Shown: positions 46,095-57,801 of the stretch, piece after piece
How the letters are laid out: the number at the start of each line of letters is the position of its first letter
Position numbering within the stretch: the first letter of the stretch is position 1
Assembly (NCBI GenBank): GCA_029449235.1
Contig: JANATG010000001.1
Span: 806,001 to 870,000, forward strand
Reading direction: 5' to 3'
Length of the DNA stretch: 64,000 nt
From: Linnemannia schmuckeri
Lineage: Eukaryota > Mortierellomycota > Mortierellomycetes > Mortierellales > Mortierellaceae
Notes under the pieces: generated by a model
Seen by the model: only the letters and a program-made list of their open reading frames with translations
What the model was told of the DNA's origin: nothing
Database searches by the model: none
Made by a program: the position numbers and the translations under genes

Positions 46095-48543
46095 TTAGCG
46101 AGAACGACGACCTCGCTTTCCGGAATCGGACTCAGTGCGTTGCTTCTTGTGACTACTAGAGGAAGCTTTCTATATGAGAACCCATTACAAGAGGGAAAAG
46201 TCAGTCAAACATGATTAAAGTACAAGATATCATGGTATTGTTGAAGCAGTTGCCACCAAATAGGCACAATAACAGACAAAGGCGCACCTTCATCGACATA
46301 GTTGTCATATCCCATGTGCATGCTGTAATCGGACTCGTCCATGGGATAGCCAGAATGCTCGGGTCCATGAGATCCCTGCTAGCAATGTGGTAACAAGTAC
46401 AGTGCAAAATATGTCAGTTTCAGCCTATTGATTGATATGAATGCAATTAGTACGGATAAAAAACAAGCTTGTTACCTTGTTGAAATATGCAGGCATAGAG
46501 GATATAGCTTGGTCCATGGCACTGAGCTTGGCTGTGATGGCAGTTGCCTTCTGGATCTGGGCGTTGATCATGTCCATTGTGATGGTGTTGTTGTGCTGAT
46601 TGGGGTCGTCTAAGAACGAAACCATTCCTCCTGCGTGTTCATGACTGATGGTAGCAAAGATGACACCTGACTCGATCATGCGAACAATAATGCCCTCGAC
46701 ACGACGTGCGCCATCGGGTTCAGATCCGAGGCCAATCAGAGATGTAATGTTTTCGATCGAGAGTGTCAAATATGTACGAGTGAGATCCTGGATATTGCGG
46801 CGATGCAGAGCCTCCATGCACTGTTTCGCCAGACCAAAGTTCTTGTCCCGGACGAAAATAGGCTTGGCCTTCTCCAACTCAGTCCTGATGGCGCTGTTTG
46901 ACTTTTTCTCGTAAGCAGTAGCGAAATCTGCATATGCCACACACTGCACCTTGATGGTTCTTTGGACAGCGGACGCAATATACTTGGGCAATGGCAGCAC
47001 CTATAGGAGCACGGAATAAACATTTAGTAACTATTACAGACTACATATCCAACATGCATACGTAGCGCGTGTTCTCCGCAAAAAAAGGTAAGGTTTTGCC
47101 ACTTACTCTTCCATATTGAAGCAAGCTCGTCAAAACGTACTTCTTATGAGCCTCGATCTGAATAGCACTCGCCACCTCAGCTGGGGCAGAAACAGCCTAG
47201 AAAGACATGCATAGTCGAATATATTAGTGATATGTCGGTGTAGCATTAACAGCAGGACACAAACGTCAAGTGATCAATTTGCTTACCAGCTTGAAAAACT
47301 CGACTGCACGCTCAAATTTCTTCAAGAAGGCGTAGATCATTCCTCCGTAGTAGTGGTACAGCAAAAAATCCTTGTAATTGATGTGTGTTTGCTATTGTTG
47401 AGGAGTATAATAACATATAGCGCCACTATTTAGTAAATGTTCTCGTGCAGTGTGCCATGATAATTCCAACTTTGATCCAGTTGATTCCTGTTCCTCACCT
47501 GTGGCTTCACGTCGGAAATGTCGTTGTCGAGGATGGGGAGAATGTCCTTGACAGACTGCGCCAACAAGCATGTCTATTGAAGCACAATTTAAACAAATGA
47601 GCCGGCTTGTTAAAGTCAGCACAAAACAAGTGCGAGGTTGCGGTCAAGTCTAATGTATTATATCGATTATACCTTGGCCAGGAGAGGGTGGATCATTGTA
47701 AGTTGTCCTGGCGAAGCCTGAAGTCTCTGAATAAAGACGGCGAGCGGCTTGATGGCGATGATGGGCTAGAGAAATTATATGAGTAAATAAAGTCAAAAAA
47801 TCAATGTCTGCGTCAGCAAGTTGCAAGCCTTTATTTCTCCTAGCATAATGATGTCAAATTTGCTGTAGTCAGTATGTACCTGTTGTGTCTCTGTCGCCAC
47901 CTTCACCAATGCCTCAGCAAAACTCATTGCTATAAAGGTATATCGAAAAGGGAAGAAAAAGTCAACCTGTTAGTTTTCTGGTCGGAGGCTGACGCGTATA
48001 TTTGTGTGAATAGCCGCAGCGCCACCAGTAAAGTCTAACCGTCTCCCATAGTCTCACCTTTGTGAGAGGCCAAGCGGACCTGTTCGCCATCACACGTTGT
48101 CACAAACGCCCAGACTTTTGCAAGTAGCGCGTGGTCGAATCCATGCGAAGCCTTGCACCGGTGCACCCTAGAACATTAGAGTAAAAGTAGCAATTAGAAA
48201 GCATGTTGTCATCGTTCATCAATTCCTTGTCCACCGCAGTCAAATGTAAATTTCTTGTGAGAAGCAAAAAGCTTGACCAGTCTCCCGTATGTTCATAGTC
48301 CCACAAGCGAACAATAGTGTTGATTATGTCTAAAGTTGCTTACAAGAAGTAGAGGTAGGCAAAGGAGTGGGTTGCTGGGTCGAGGGCATCCAGGGGGTCA
48401 ACCTGGCCATTGGGTTGGGCGGCGAAGACAGGGTCGTTGAGGTTGTTGAGGTAAGGAGCGAGTGTCTTTGTGACCGCAGTGATGTCGGTCGCAGCCTGGA
48501 TCTTGGAGATGATTTCGTCAAAGGAAGGGTCACTTGGCGCCAT
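46095..48543 (-). CDS. CSN3: COP9 signalosome subunit 3
   Basis: PCI-domain subunit of the COP9 signalosome, which removes NEDD8 from cullins. Ten exons: 48543-48344, 48167-48058, 47929-47880, 47765-47673, 47573-47499, 47391-47287, 47196-47107, 47000-46476, 46378-46288 and 46165-46095; 469 residues against 423 in human CSN3 (from memory). Family segments: DPATHSFAYLYFL, LYHYYGGMIYAFLKKFERA, SAIQIEAHKKYVLTSLLQYG and VLPLPKYIASAVQR; the PCI winged helix contains LTLSIENITSLIGL and GVIFATISHEHAGGMVSF. The final intron has two acceptors, AG at 46171-46170 and AG at 46167-46166. The second, chosen here, gives a basic tail, HKKQRTESDSGKRGRRSR; the first ends the protein five residues on. It shares a divergent promoter with RAB18. 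Confidence 0.9.
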
Positions 48544-48968
48544 TGCGGGAGTGTGTTGTTGTTGTACGTCGGAGGGGGTGATGAAGGTGGGAAAGAAAGA
48601 AAAGAAAGGACGAAATACACAGCGACAGGGGTCTACAACGGCGCGCGTTGTTCATTGCCATCCCTCTTCGCTCTTGTCGAAGTTCAAGAAAGGCATGACA
48701 GAAACAGTCACTTTTTCACGCTTGGCGTGGGTAAGGGTGAGCGGGGCGCGTGTCATTTTTTTTTTGTTCATTTGTGTCCCTATCGTAATTCTATCCACAT
48801 AAAAATCCTGCTTGCCTTCTTCCCCATCACTTTTCACTTTACTCCACTCTCACCTTCACTATCACCCTCGCTTTCACCTTCACCTTCACCTTCACCTTCA
48901 CCTTCGCCACCTCCCTCCTTCTCCATTTCGCTCCTTTACACCAAACGCACACCTACATAACTCACTCC
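48544..48968. promoter_or_regulatory. Divergent promoter CSN3 / RAB18
   Basis: 425 bp between the two start codons, short enough that the two genes may share control elements. The RAB18 side is C/T-rich with a hexanucleotide repeat. Confidence 0.6.
48872..48904 (+). repeat. CTTCAC hexanucleotide repeat
   Basis: About five perfect copies of CTTCAC, with degenerate copies upstream from 48850, lying 65-100 bases before the RAB18 start codon; probably in the leader. Confidence 0.8.
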
Positions 48969-50169
48969 ATGTCCGACTTGCATTCTTCCTCAGAAACCGT
49001 CGCCACTCTCAAGCTGTTACTCATCGGAAGCAGTGGCACTGGAAAGAGCTCTCTCCTCATGCGCTTCGTCGACGGCGTCTTCCTCGCTCCGGACGAGATC
49101 TCCGCCACCATCGGAGTCGACTTCAAGGTTAAGGTCATCGATGTCGAAGGCAAAAAGTACAAGCTGACCATCTGGGTACGTCGACACATCGTCTTTGCTC
49201 TCTCGTACTCGTTCTTGGCATTCTTCACTTCTCCCTTACTTTCGGTGCTTCGCTTCGCCCACATCCTCGAGTGCCTTTTGTATTTGTAGTCAGCAAGAAA
49301 CAGTCGCAAAGGAAAAGCGTTTTCTATCCCTTTGTTCTTTTTTCTCCTGGGCATCACTTTCTTCAACACACGGCTCTGACTGAGGTAGTCAATTGCTCAG
49401 TGATATATATGATCAGAAGAGCACCATGAAACTAATGTGAAGTTGTTTATCATTGTCATTCAACTCTATAGGATACTGCCGGACAGGAACGTTTCAGAAC
49501 TCTCACTTCCTCTTACTACAGAGGTGCGCAGGGTGTGATTCTTGGCAAGTATAAGGTCGGATTCTTGGGCAATATTATTATGGGAGTGTTATTCTAAGAG
49601 AGGACGACCTTATTAATCATATTTTCTTTTCCATATGATCAATAACAGTGTACGACGTCAGCAACCGAGATTCTTTCAACGATCTTCAAACCTGGTTCAA
49701 CGAGCTCGATACATATTGCTCCAGCAAGGAGGTCGTTCGCATGATTGTCGGAAACAAAGTTGACAAGGTACGGATGGATGAACACGACAGTAGGCAAGAG
49801 GGCTACCATGTATTGTCTGGCTTGATATGACGTTGGGATCTGTAAGACTGACCACATGAAAATCTTTTTTTGTTTTGTGCACATCACTTTATCATATCGC
49901 AACGTGGCGAATTTACCATTGGATGGCCTATCAATAAACAGGAATCCAGCAGAGAAGTCAGCCGGCAGGAGGGTCAAGAGTTTGCTCGCAAGTTGCAGAC
50001 TCTCTTTGTCGAGTGCAGTGCAAAGACCAAGCTCGGAGTTCAACAGGCGTTTGACGAATTGGTGCAGCAGATCATCGACACCCCCAGCTTGTGGCAAAAG
50101 CAAGCACCTGCCAATGTCCGTCTCCAGCCAAACGCTGAAACCCAAGAGTACTCTGGCTGTGCCTGCTAA
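48969..50169 (+). CDS. RAB18: Rab18-type small GTPase
   Basis: Membrane-trafficking GTPase; Rab18 acts at the ER and on lipid droplets. Four exons, 48969-49175, 49472-49544, 49649-49767 and 49942-50169, give 208 residues. Motifs: P-loop GSSGTGKSS, switch-I Thr in ATIGVDFKVK, WDTAGQERFRTLTSSYYRGA across intron 1, GNKVDK, ECSAKT, and a C-terminal Cys-Ala-Cys for double prenylation. Rab18-specific stretches include YRGAQGVILVYDVSNRDSF and LVQQIIDTPSLW. Intron 2 can only keep frame with a GC donor (GCAAGT at 49545), making it a GC-AG intron. Confidence 0.93.
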
Positions 50170-51503
50170 ACTCATCTCGCAGCACAGGCCAACAACTTAT
50201 CTACTTTCAAATAAATGAAGCGCTTTTCAACATATGATGACGTTGCTACTGTATGTCAGTGCGGGCGAAGTGGTAAGCAGAAATGGTTTTAGGCGTTTAG
50301 GTGCTTAGTGGCGGTGCGTGTCAGCCGTAGACTTTGTGACGCTTAAGGACATCTATCCGTTTCACGCGAGAAGAAACGGCGCGCGCGTTGTGTGTGTCTC
50401 TGTGTGTGAACCTCCTTTTTAGACAAAAGAGAAGCAAATATTATGTCTGTTGTCTACCTGTGCAAGGCAGTTAAAAGATGCGACTGCCAGTTGTGTCGCT
50501 TTCAGGAGCTCTGAAAGAGCACAGAGCAACGCATGAAAGGCATATCGAGCCAGTCCAAGGTCTGTAGACTTCATCCGCTGTTGAATATTCCCATCCGGTA
50601 TGTCTTTCATCCAACTCGCCTGAACGTCTGTCGATTTCGTTCCTTTCAAGAGTAGCGACAGCAAGACTAAGGACAGCATGAGATGGCCATAAAGCGACAC
50701 GAGAGATAGAGACAGACAGAGAGAGCGCTCCCAGGCGACACTACTCTGCATGGCTTGCTTGTGTGTATCTGTGCTGAACAGTGAATGGATAGAATCACTT
50801 TAAGACAAGACAGGACCATAGGGAACACTTGAGTGTAGCAAGTGCGACTATGCATTCTTCCAAAGAGGTATTTAAGCGCGGAAGAGACGTGGGGAACGAA
50901 ATTCATTATCTTTTCTCATCTCTCCCCTACTCACCCACACACACACACACAAAGTACGTTCTGCCTTCATCATCATCGTCGTCGTTCGTTCACCTGCTTA
51001 TTATTGTCTTGACTCTTGGCACTTCTTCTTCGTACTTTTCGGTCTCTCTGTCCTTTACTTTACTTCACACATACGCACGCCTCGCAGTCATCTTGTATTC
51101 TCTCCACATCCTCGCCATCACCGTTCCGCGGTTACTGGACTTCTTTCTTTCTTTTGGACTGTATCGACTTCGAATGAACTAATGCGCACCTTGTAGGGTG
51201 TTCAGCTCTGTCTATTTGCCTCTGTCACCGTGCTTCATCTCCTTTCTGTCTTCGGCGATACTTTATCGTTCTGTAGCACCCCCCTTCAGGGCCTTCACGC
51301 TCTTTTCCACCTCTCCTACCCCTCCTTTTTTTCTTTTTTTGACTCGTACCCCCTCTGCAACAGTTGGACGCGTGCCAGTTGCATTTCTCACAGTCGATAA
51401 GGACGCGTTTGACAGCCTGTGTGATCAGAATACAACCAACTAACCATCTTCTGCCTCTCTTTTCGCGCTCCTTTTGCTTCCTTTGTGTCGCATTGCTATC
51501 AGA
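50170..51503. promoter_or_regulatory. Actin upstream region
   Basis: About 1.3 kb between RAB18 and actin. From 50900 the plus strand is C/T-rich up to the actin ATG, as expected for the promoter and leader of a highly expressed gene. A CA repeat is at about 50936-50952. No other gene is seen; a 110-codon minus frame at 50419-50751 has no recognised motif. Confidence 0.55.
50210..50215 (+). terminator. Poly(A) signal of RAB18
   Basis: AATAAA, 41 bases after the stop codon. Confidence 0.5.
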
Positions 51504-53125
51504 ATGGTAAGTTTCGATGTCGAGAAGTTGCATTTTTATTCAACCTCAGATGATAATATAATTACAATATGAGCACCTCTTTTTTTTTATTTTTCTAAAA
51601 AATTCTGTTCCTGCCTACAGGACCTAGAAATAGCTTTTCTAACAACATCTGTCTCTTTTTTTATCCCTTGTGCTCTTTCTTTTATACACACACTTACACT
51701 TTATAGGAAGACGAAGTTGCTGCCCTTGTTATTGATAACGGTTCCGGTATGTGCAAGGCCGGTTTCGCCGGTGATGATGCTCCCCGCGCCGTTTTCCCCT
51801 CGGTAAGTCAGTCCAACAATCGCACTTGGAATAGAACAGAACAGAAGGGAAAAAAAAGTTGTGACGTTGTGAGAATTATTCGTCGTCAAAAATGTGAATC
51901 AAATTGCAAGTTGACCCCTGGAGCCCAAAAGAAAAAAGAAAAAGAAAAAGGAAGGAAAATAGAAAGTTGTTTTCCCTTCACTTCACTCGACTCTTCGATG
52001 TGCTAGGGTTCTCACCAGGAACAACATAATTCGATGACAACAAAGCAGATCCAGCTCACACCATATTCTTGTTATTTCTTCATATGGATTCATTAGATCG
52101 TCGGTCGTCCTCGTCACCAGGGTGTCATGGTCGGTATGGGTCAGAAGGACTCCTATGTCGGTGATGAGGCTCAGTCCAAGCGTGGTATTCTCACCTTGAA
52201 ATACCCCATTGAGCACGGTATTGTCACTAACTGGGACGACATGGAGAAGATCTGGCATCACACCTTCTACAACGAGCTCCGCGTTGCCCCCGAGGAGCAC
52301 CCCGTCCTTTTGACTGAGGCTCCCCTCAACCCCAAGTCTAACCGTGAAAAGATGACCCAGATCATGTTCGAGACCTTCAACGCCCCCGCCTTCTACGTCT
52401 CCATCCAGGCCGTCCTCTCCCTCTACGCTTCCGGTCGTACTACCGGTATCGTCCTCGACTCTGGTGATGGTGTTACCCACACCGTCCCCATCTATGAGGG
52501 TTACGCTCTTCCCCACGCCATTCTCCGTCTCGATCTTGCTGGCCGTGACTTGACCGACTACCTCATGAAGATCCTCATGGAACGTGGTTACTCCTTCTCT
52601 ACCTCCGCCGAGCGTGAAATCGTTCGTGACATCAAGGAGAAGCTCTGCTATGTTGCTCTCGACTTTGAGCAGGAGATGCAGACTGCTGCGTCCTCCTCTG
52701 CCCTCGAGAAGTCGTACGAGCTTCCCGACGGTCAGGTCATCACCATCGGTAACGAGCGTTTCCGTGCTCCCGAGGCCCTCTTCCAGCCTTCGCTCTTGGG
52801 TCTCGAAGGTGTCGGTATCCACGAGACCACCTTCAACTCGATCATGAAGGGAGATGTCGATATCCGTCGCGACTTGTACGGAAACATTGTCATGTCCGGC
52901 GGTACCACTATGTACCCCGGTATTGCCGACCGTATGCAGAAGGAGATCACTACCTTGGCCCCCAGCTCGATGAAGGTCAAGATTGTTGCTCCCCCAGAGC
53001 GCAAGTACTCTGTCTGGATCGGAGGATCCATCTTGGCTTCCCTCTCTACCTTCCAGCAGATGTGGATCTCCAAGATGGAGTACGACGAGTCTGGTCCCTC
53101 CATTGTCCACCGCAAGTGCTTCTAA
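51504..53125 (+). CDS. ACT1: Actin
   Basis: Cytoskeletal actin, 375 residues, the standard length. Three exons: 51504-51506 (the start codon only), 51707-51802 and 52097-53125. Diagnostic motifs: [40 protein letters not shown] across intron 2, [55 protein letters not shown], ending VHRKCF. Codon use is strongly biased to C-ending codons and CGT/GGT, unlike most neighbours, as expected for high expression. An intron directly after the ATG and another after Ser-33 define the structure. The identity is certain; exon 1 is inferred from the GTAAGT donor right after AGAATG. Confidence 0.98.
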
Positions 53126-54012
53126 GTATCTGGCGGCCAGGATTAGCAACCTTTTGTCGAATCGCGATTCAACATCAATACCTTTTTTCTTTTTTCTTCA
53201 CAAGAATAAACCTTGTCCTCCAATTTGCCCTGCGCGTTTGCTCCCCTCTCTTTCCTTTGGATATACGAATTCATCCAATCATTTTCCTGTTAGCACCTTT
53301 GATGGTTCCTCTACATAGCATATCCATGGGCCCTTTGAGCCTTTCTTCACACACTGATGAACCTTCGTTTGGATCGCAACACTTGCGATCATTTGGTTTT
53401 CCGTGACTGGCTCATGATCCTCTGGCTCTTAGAGATCTTGGAAGTAAGCCTGGGGAGCGTTCCATTCCTGTCTTAAGAGTGTGTTTCACCCTTCGTCTCT
53501 CTTCTTGTGCCATTTCATCACTCTGTTGGCTTGATTTGACTCCATCCACACCTACACCTACACTCATATACGCAGTCTATCCTTCTGTCCGATTTTCATT
53601 TCCATCCTCGAAACTAATCGGAACAGAAAAAAAAAACCACAATATAACAATTGAGCTCGCCAGCAGGACTGGTGAGTGGAGTGTAGAATTGGCACACAAA
53701 TTTTTGTTTGTTTCGCGCGTTTGCATCGGCTATTTTTTTCTGTTCCTTACCCTCTGTTCTGCCTGTCTCTCCTGCTTGGGTCAACAACAGCCGCCATCAG
53801 ACACACCGACTCCACCACCTTCTCGATCTACCAGGACAGGGCAAAGCGATCATTCGACACACTCCCCAGTCGACAGACACAGATTCATCTGCACAGCAGA
53901 CGGATTCACATCCACCTTGAACGACAACGAGCAGGACGCGATCTATTTCGTTTTTATTTTTACTACCCCAAAACGCCAATAATACGCAACGCCCTCCCCT
54001 TGTTCTTGATCT
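53126..54012. other. Actin 3' flank and upstream region of the PHD gene
   Basis: 887 bp; C/T-rich, containing the actin 3' UTR at the left and the leader of the next gene at the right. No gene seen. Confidence 0.5.
53205..53210 (+). terminator. Poly(A) signal of actin
   Basis: AATAAA, about 80 bases after the stop codon. Confidence 0.5.
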
Positions 54013-57000
54013 ATGGACTCAGCAGACTCAGCCACAGGGACAAGGAGCTCACGTTCCAGGCGCCAGGCACCCGCACCGACTTCACCCCCCTCGAGCCTCC
54101 GTGCCTCCCTTTCGAGACACACTTCCAAGAGTGTAAACGACAGCACGGCTGATCAGGATGTGGAAATGACTCCAGCCTCACCACCCCGGCCAAGGAGGGG
54201 TAACACACGTGGATCGAGCGTCTCCTCTGCCTCCACAGCCAAGGAAGAATCGAACATGAGGAGCAAACGGACCAATAACAATCCCTCCACTCGACAGACT
54301 GGGGCCAGAGGTGCCACAGAGGACAGGGACGAGAATGACCAGGACGAAGATCAAGTCATGGATAGTCCTGGACGGCCGACACGTTCAAGAAGAGGGACCA
54401 TAACTGCACCATCCCGCAACGCTACCGTTGTCGCAGAGTCTCAGGAGGCCAGCGACGACGAGGAGCTCTCTGTCGACAAGGAGCTCTCTGTCGACAAGGA
54501 AGACGCTGATGTGGGTGAGGAGGTCGAAGGAGATGGAGAGGAGATCGAAGGCGAGATTGAGGAAGCAGGAGAAGCCAAGATCACCAAGGATGGAGAACTG
54601 CTCGGAGGTAAGTTTATTTTATTTATTTGGCCGATCAATTGAGAATGTTTCATTGCAGGGTTGAAAGTATCACAGAAGTATGCGTAACGAATACACCAGG
54701 TCTAACAGAACCTTTTTGATTCGTTCTAGGTCGTGAATATAAATGCAGGAATTTCAAACTGCCAACAAGAGGCGACCGGATCTACATGATGTCTATGGAC
54801 GCAGCGCGAGTTCTTGGATTTAGGGACAGCTACCTCTTCTTCTTAAAGAACCCTCAACTGGTGCGCGTTAACACGACGGTTGAGGAGAGGACATGGATGA
54901 TTGAAAAGGGCATGCTGATGGCCAATTTCAAGTCTAAGCTCATTGCTGTCGTGACCGCTCGATCGCTTTTCAAGTCATTCGGGTACAAGATCATCAAGAA
55001 AGGCAGGAGCCGTGTGGACGACTACTATGAATCGCGTGCAGCAGACGACGGTATGGCAGACGACTCTGAGGATGATACCGCTTCGAGGGCCGAAGATGAT
55101 GGGTCCACGGGTGCTAACGGGAATGGACCCAACTATGATGACACCCATAGTCATGCAGGAGGGAAGCGAAAACACACGTTGCTGCAACGCGAGGAATCGG
55201 CTCGCCAAGTGACGGACTTGAACTGGTTGTATGAGAGCGCAATGGCTGTCAGGACACTGAATGGACAGTTGAAGGAGTTGCGGAAAGAGAACCCAAAGTT
55301 TCTGGATCCCCATACCAACATCGAGCAGATTCCTTTGGCGACACAGCCTGAGCGATGCAACGTCACTGTGGCACCAAAACCAAAGCCTCAGGAGCAGGAT
55401 GCGAGCTCGACAACTATCCCGTTGCCTACGGTGTTATCCATACCTCGATCTATCGGTCCTCTGGTGGATGCAGCCGTCAAAGTTGAGATCAAAGGAGCAA
55501 CACCGGCGCCACCCATCATTGATGATCCTGCTGTCTGGGCGGTCATCCCAGAGGACATTCGCAGAGCGCTGGAGGTAGCAGAATCAGCGAAACCCAAGGA
55601 GGACGAGGACGACAAGGATATTACAAAGTTTCCATTGTCGCTGCTGGAAGGACAATATCAGGCAACCTTCCCTGTGTACGTATCTCGGCGGTTGTTTATT
55701 TTTGTTAAAAACGAACATTTATCAAAGAAAGAACCTCGTGCCTTTTACTGAACAATATCGGTTGTTTTTTATACTAGTCACCAAGCCCGTTTCCAGCAGC
55801 CGTATAGAGTGGTGCTGCCAGCAAGCATGACTGGCCATGCGCAATACCTCCACCACCTTAACGTGATGCAATCAGGAGGTATGACAGGACCACTAATGGA
55901 GCAGGCAACGTTACCAGGAGCAACCTCAGCCCATGATATCAGACTCATCCAATGGCAACAACAGCAGCAGCAACAAGTGCAACAACAACAGCAGCAACAG
56001 CAACTTCAGCAGCAACAGCAACAGCAGCAACAAAAGACACTTCAGCAGGCGAAGCTTCAGCAGCAACAGCAAGAACTTCAGGCAGCCCCCAAGAAGGCGG
56101 ATTCACCTGCTGTACGTTACTCCATCTTTGCATGCGTGCACTTGATACGTTTTATTACAGGAGAGATGCTAACTAAACGCGATTTCCCGTGACATCTACA
56201 AACATAGGCCCAGTCGACAAGCGTCATGTGTGGGGCACCACTAAAAACTGGATTGGGATATTGTCAACGGTTAGTCAGCACACAGGGCGAACACTGTCCT
56301 AACCACCGCGGAACCAACTCGATTCAGCCAGGGACGCCCTCCATTAATGGCAAGCCGTCGGTAAGATTTTTCTCAGCACCACCAAACAGTATGGAAGACA
56401 CATCGAAACGTCCTTCTTTTGACACATTCTATGGCATAATATTATATAGGCAAACTCTTGTGCTGAGTGCAACTTGGCTTCTGCGCCAACAGATGTCGTG
56501 CCTACTGACAGACCACTTCCTTGTGCCTTGACGCACCTCAACAAGTGCAAAACATGCACCAAGAATTATCACCCACTCTGTTTACAATTGGACACGCCCA
56601 GGATTGTATCTGCTATTGGATCGTATCCGTGGCAGTGCAACGACTGCAAGCTGTGTGTAGTGTGTCTGGAGGCGGGAGACGAAGCGTCGTTGCTGATCTG
56701 TGATGACTGCGATCGTGGCTGGCATATGAGTTGCTGTGATCCAGCTATTGAGAAGGTTCCGCACGGTAAAGTTTATCATACGTCTGCTGTATTATGCATT
56801 CAGTTATCTCTACGTCTGCCTTTTATCTTTATTTCGCCAAGTAACATACTGACACATTGACGATGCTTATTATCGTGCAGATGACTGGCTGTGCTCCTTT
56901 TGTGCACAGTGCCATTCTTGCCGAGGTACTGAAGATCCGTCGACGCGATACAAACATGCTGTCTCCAATCCCGGTGGATCCAACAAGTACCAAACCTACC

Positions 57001-57801
57001 TCACTACCTTTTGGTAAGTCTCGGAAATGACACTTTTTGACGTAAAAGAGTTCATGTCAGTGAAGTGAACTAACGCCACCAATGAATGTTTTACGTGTCT
57101 TTTCAAATAGCTCTACTTGCCACGAGAACTTTTCCCAGGGCCGGTTCTGTCCGGTGTGTGTGCGGACATATAAGGGAGATGGCGGTGAGGACGATCAGTC
57201 GGATGTGGCGGGCGAAGACGATAACAACATGGTGTGCTGCGATGAATGTAATCGATGGGTGCATATGGACTGCGATGATCAGTTGACAGAGGAGAAGGTT
57301 GAGGAGATGGGCACGGATGAGAGTCTCAAATACACGTGTCCTCCGTGCGCGGGCAAGGTGGCAACTCTGCGACCAGGTGCTGCACCTCCATCGGCGATGG
57401 CTAATGTGACTTCAGAGATAGCAATGCTGAGTCTCCGGGGACAAGCTCCTCCACTGGCCAAGGCATGCGGGACACTGGGAGGCAAGACGCTTGTTCGTGG
57501 ATTGGTCGAGCACAAGGGCAAGAAGATTGGAGCGCCCGAGATTGTGGCTACGGGTGTTGAATACGATCGGCGGTTGGTGCTGGAGATTGCGGCCCTGAAG
57601 CAAAAGGCGGAGTCCAAGCAGCGGGGGAAGCAAGGTGGTGCTGCTAACCGTGGTCGCGGTGGTCGCGGTGGTCGTGGTGGCCGTGGTGGTCGTGGCCGTG
57701 GCCGTGCAACGACCAAGAGTAGGAGTCCTATCCGTCGGGCATCGATTGCATCCTCAACCTCTTCATCCCTTTCTTCTCTGTCAGGATCTGTTGATAGTTA
57801 G
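54013..57801 (+). CDS. SWI/SNF-RSC subunit: Rsc7/Swp82 domain fused to PHD fingers (PHF10-like)
   Basis: Chromatin-remodelling complex subunit, nuclear. Seven exons: 54013-54607, 54730-55675, 55778-56111, 56208-56360, 56450-56765, 56881-57013 and 57111-57801; 1055 residues. Order: acidic, disordered N-terminus (1-198, with a tandem ELSVDK pair); Rsc7/Swp82 domain (about 199-310) with REYKCRNFKLP, RGDRIYMMSMDAARVLGFRD and KLIAVVTARSLFKSFGYKII; polyglutamine (about 573-615); Cys/His-rich block with two adjoining PHD fingers (about 680-795; CKTCTKNYHPLC, CVVCLEAGDEASLLICDDCD, WHMSCC); a third PHD-like finger (about 826-905; VCCDECNRWVHMDC, TCPPC); and an RGG/Ser-Arg tail. In yeasts Rsc7 and Swp82 lack PHD fingers; the combination matches animal PHF10 (BAF45a). 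The domains are clear; membership of RSC or SWI/SNF is inferred. Confidence 0.87.

Noticed and set aside
50419..50751. 110-codon minus frame between RAB18 and actin
   Set aside because: No recognisable motif and it overlaps the probable RAB18 3' flank and actin upstream region.
51983..53149. 388-codon open frame antisense to actin
   Set aside because: It mirrors the actin exon. Strong codon bias toward C-ending codons removes stop codons from the opposite strand; the translation has no recognised motif.
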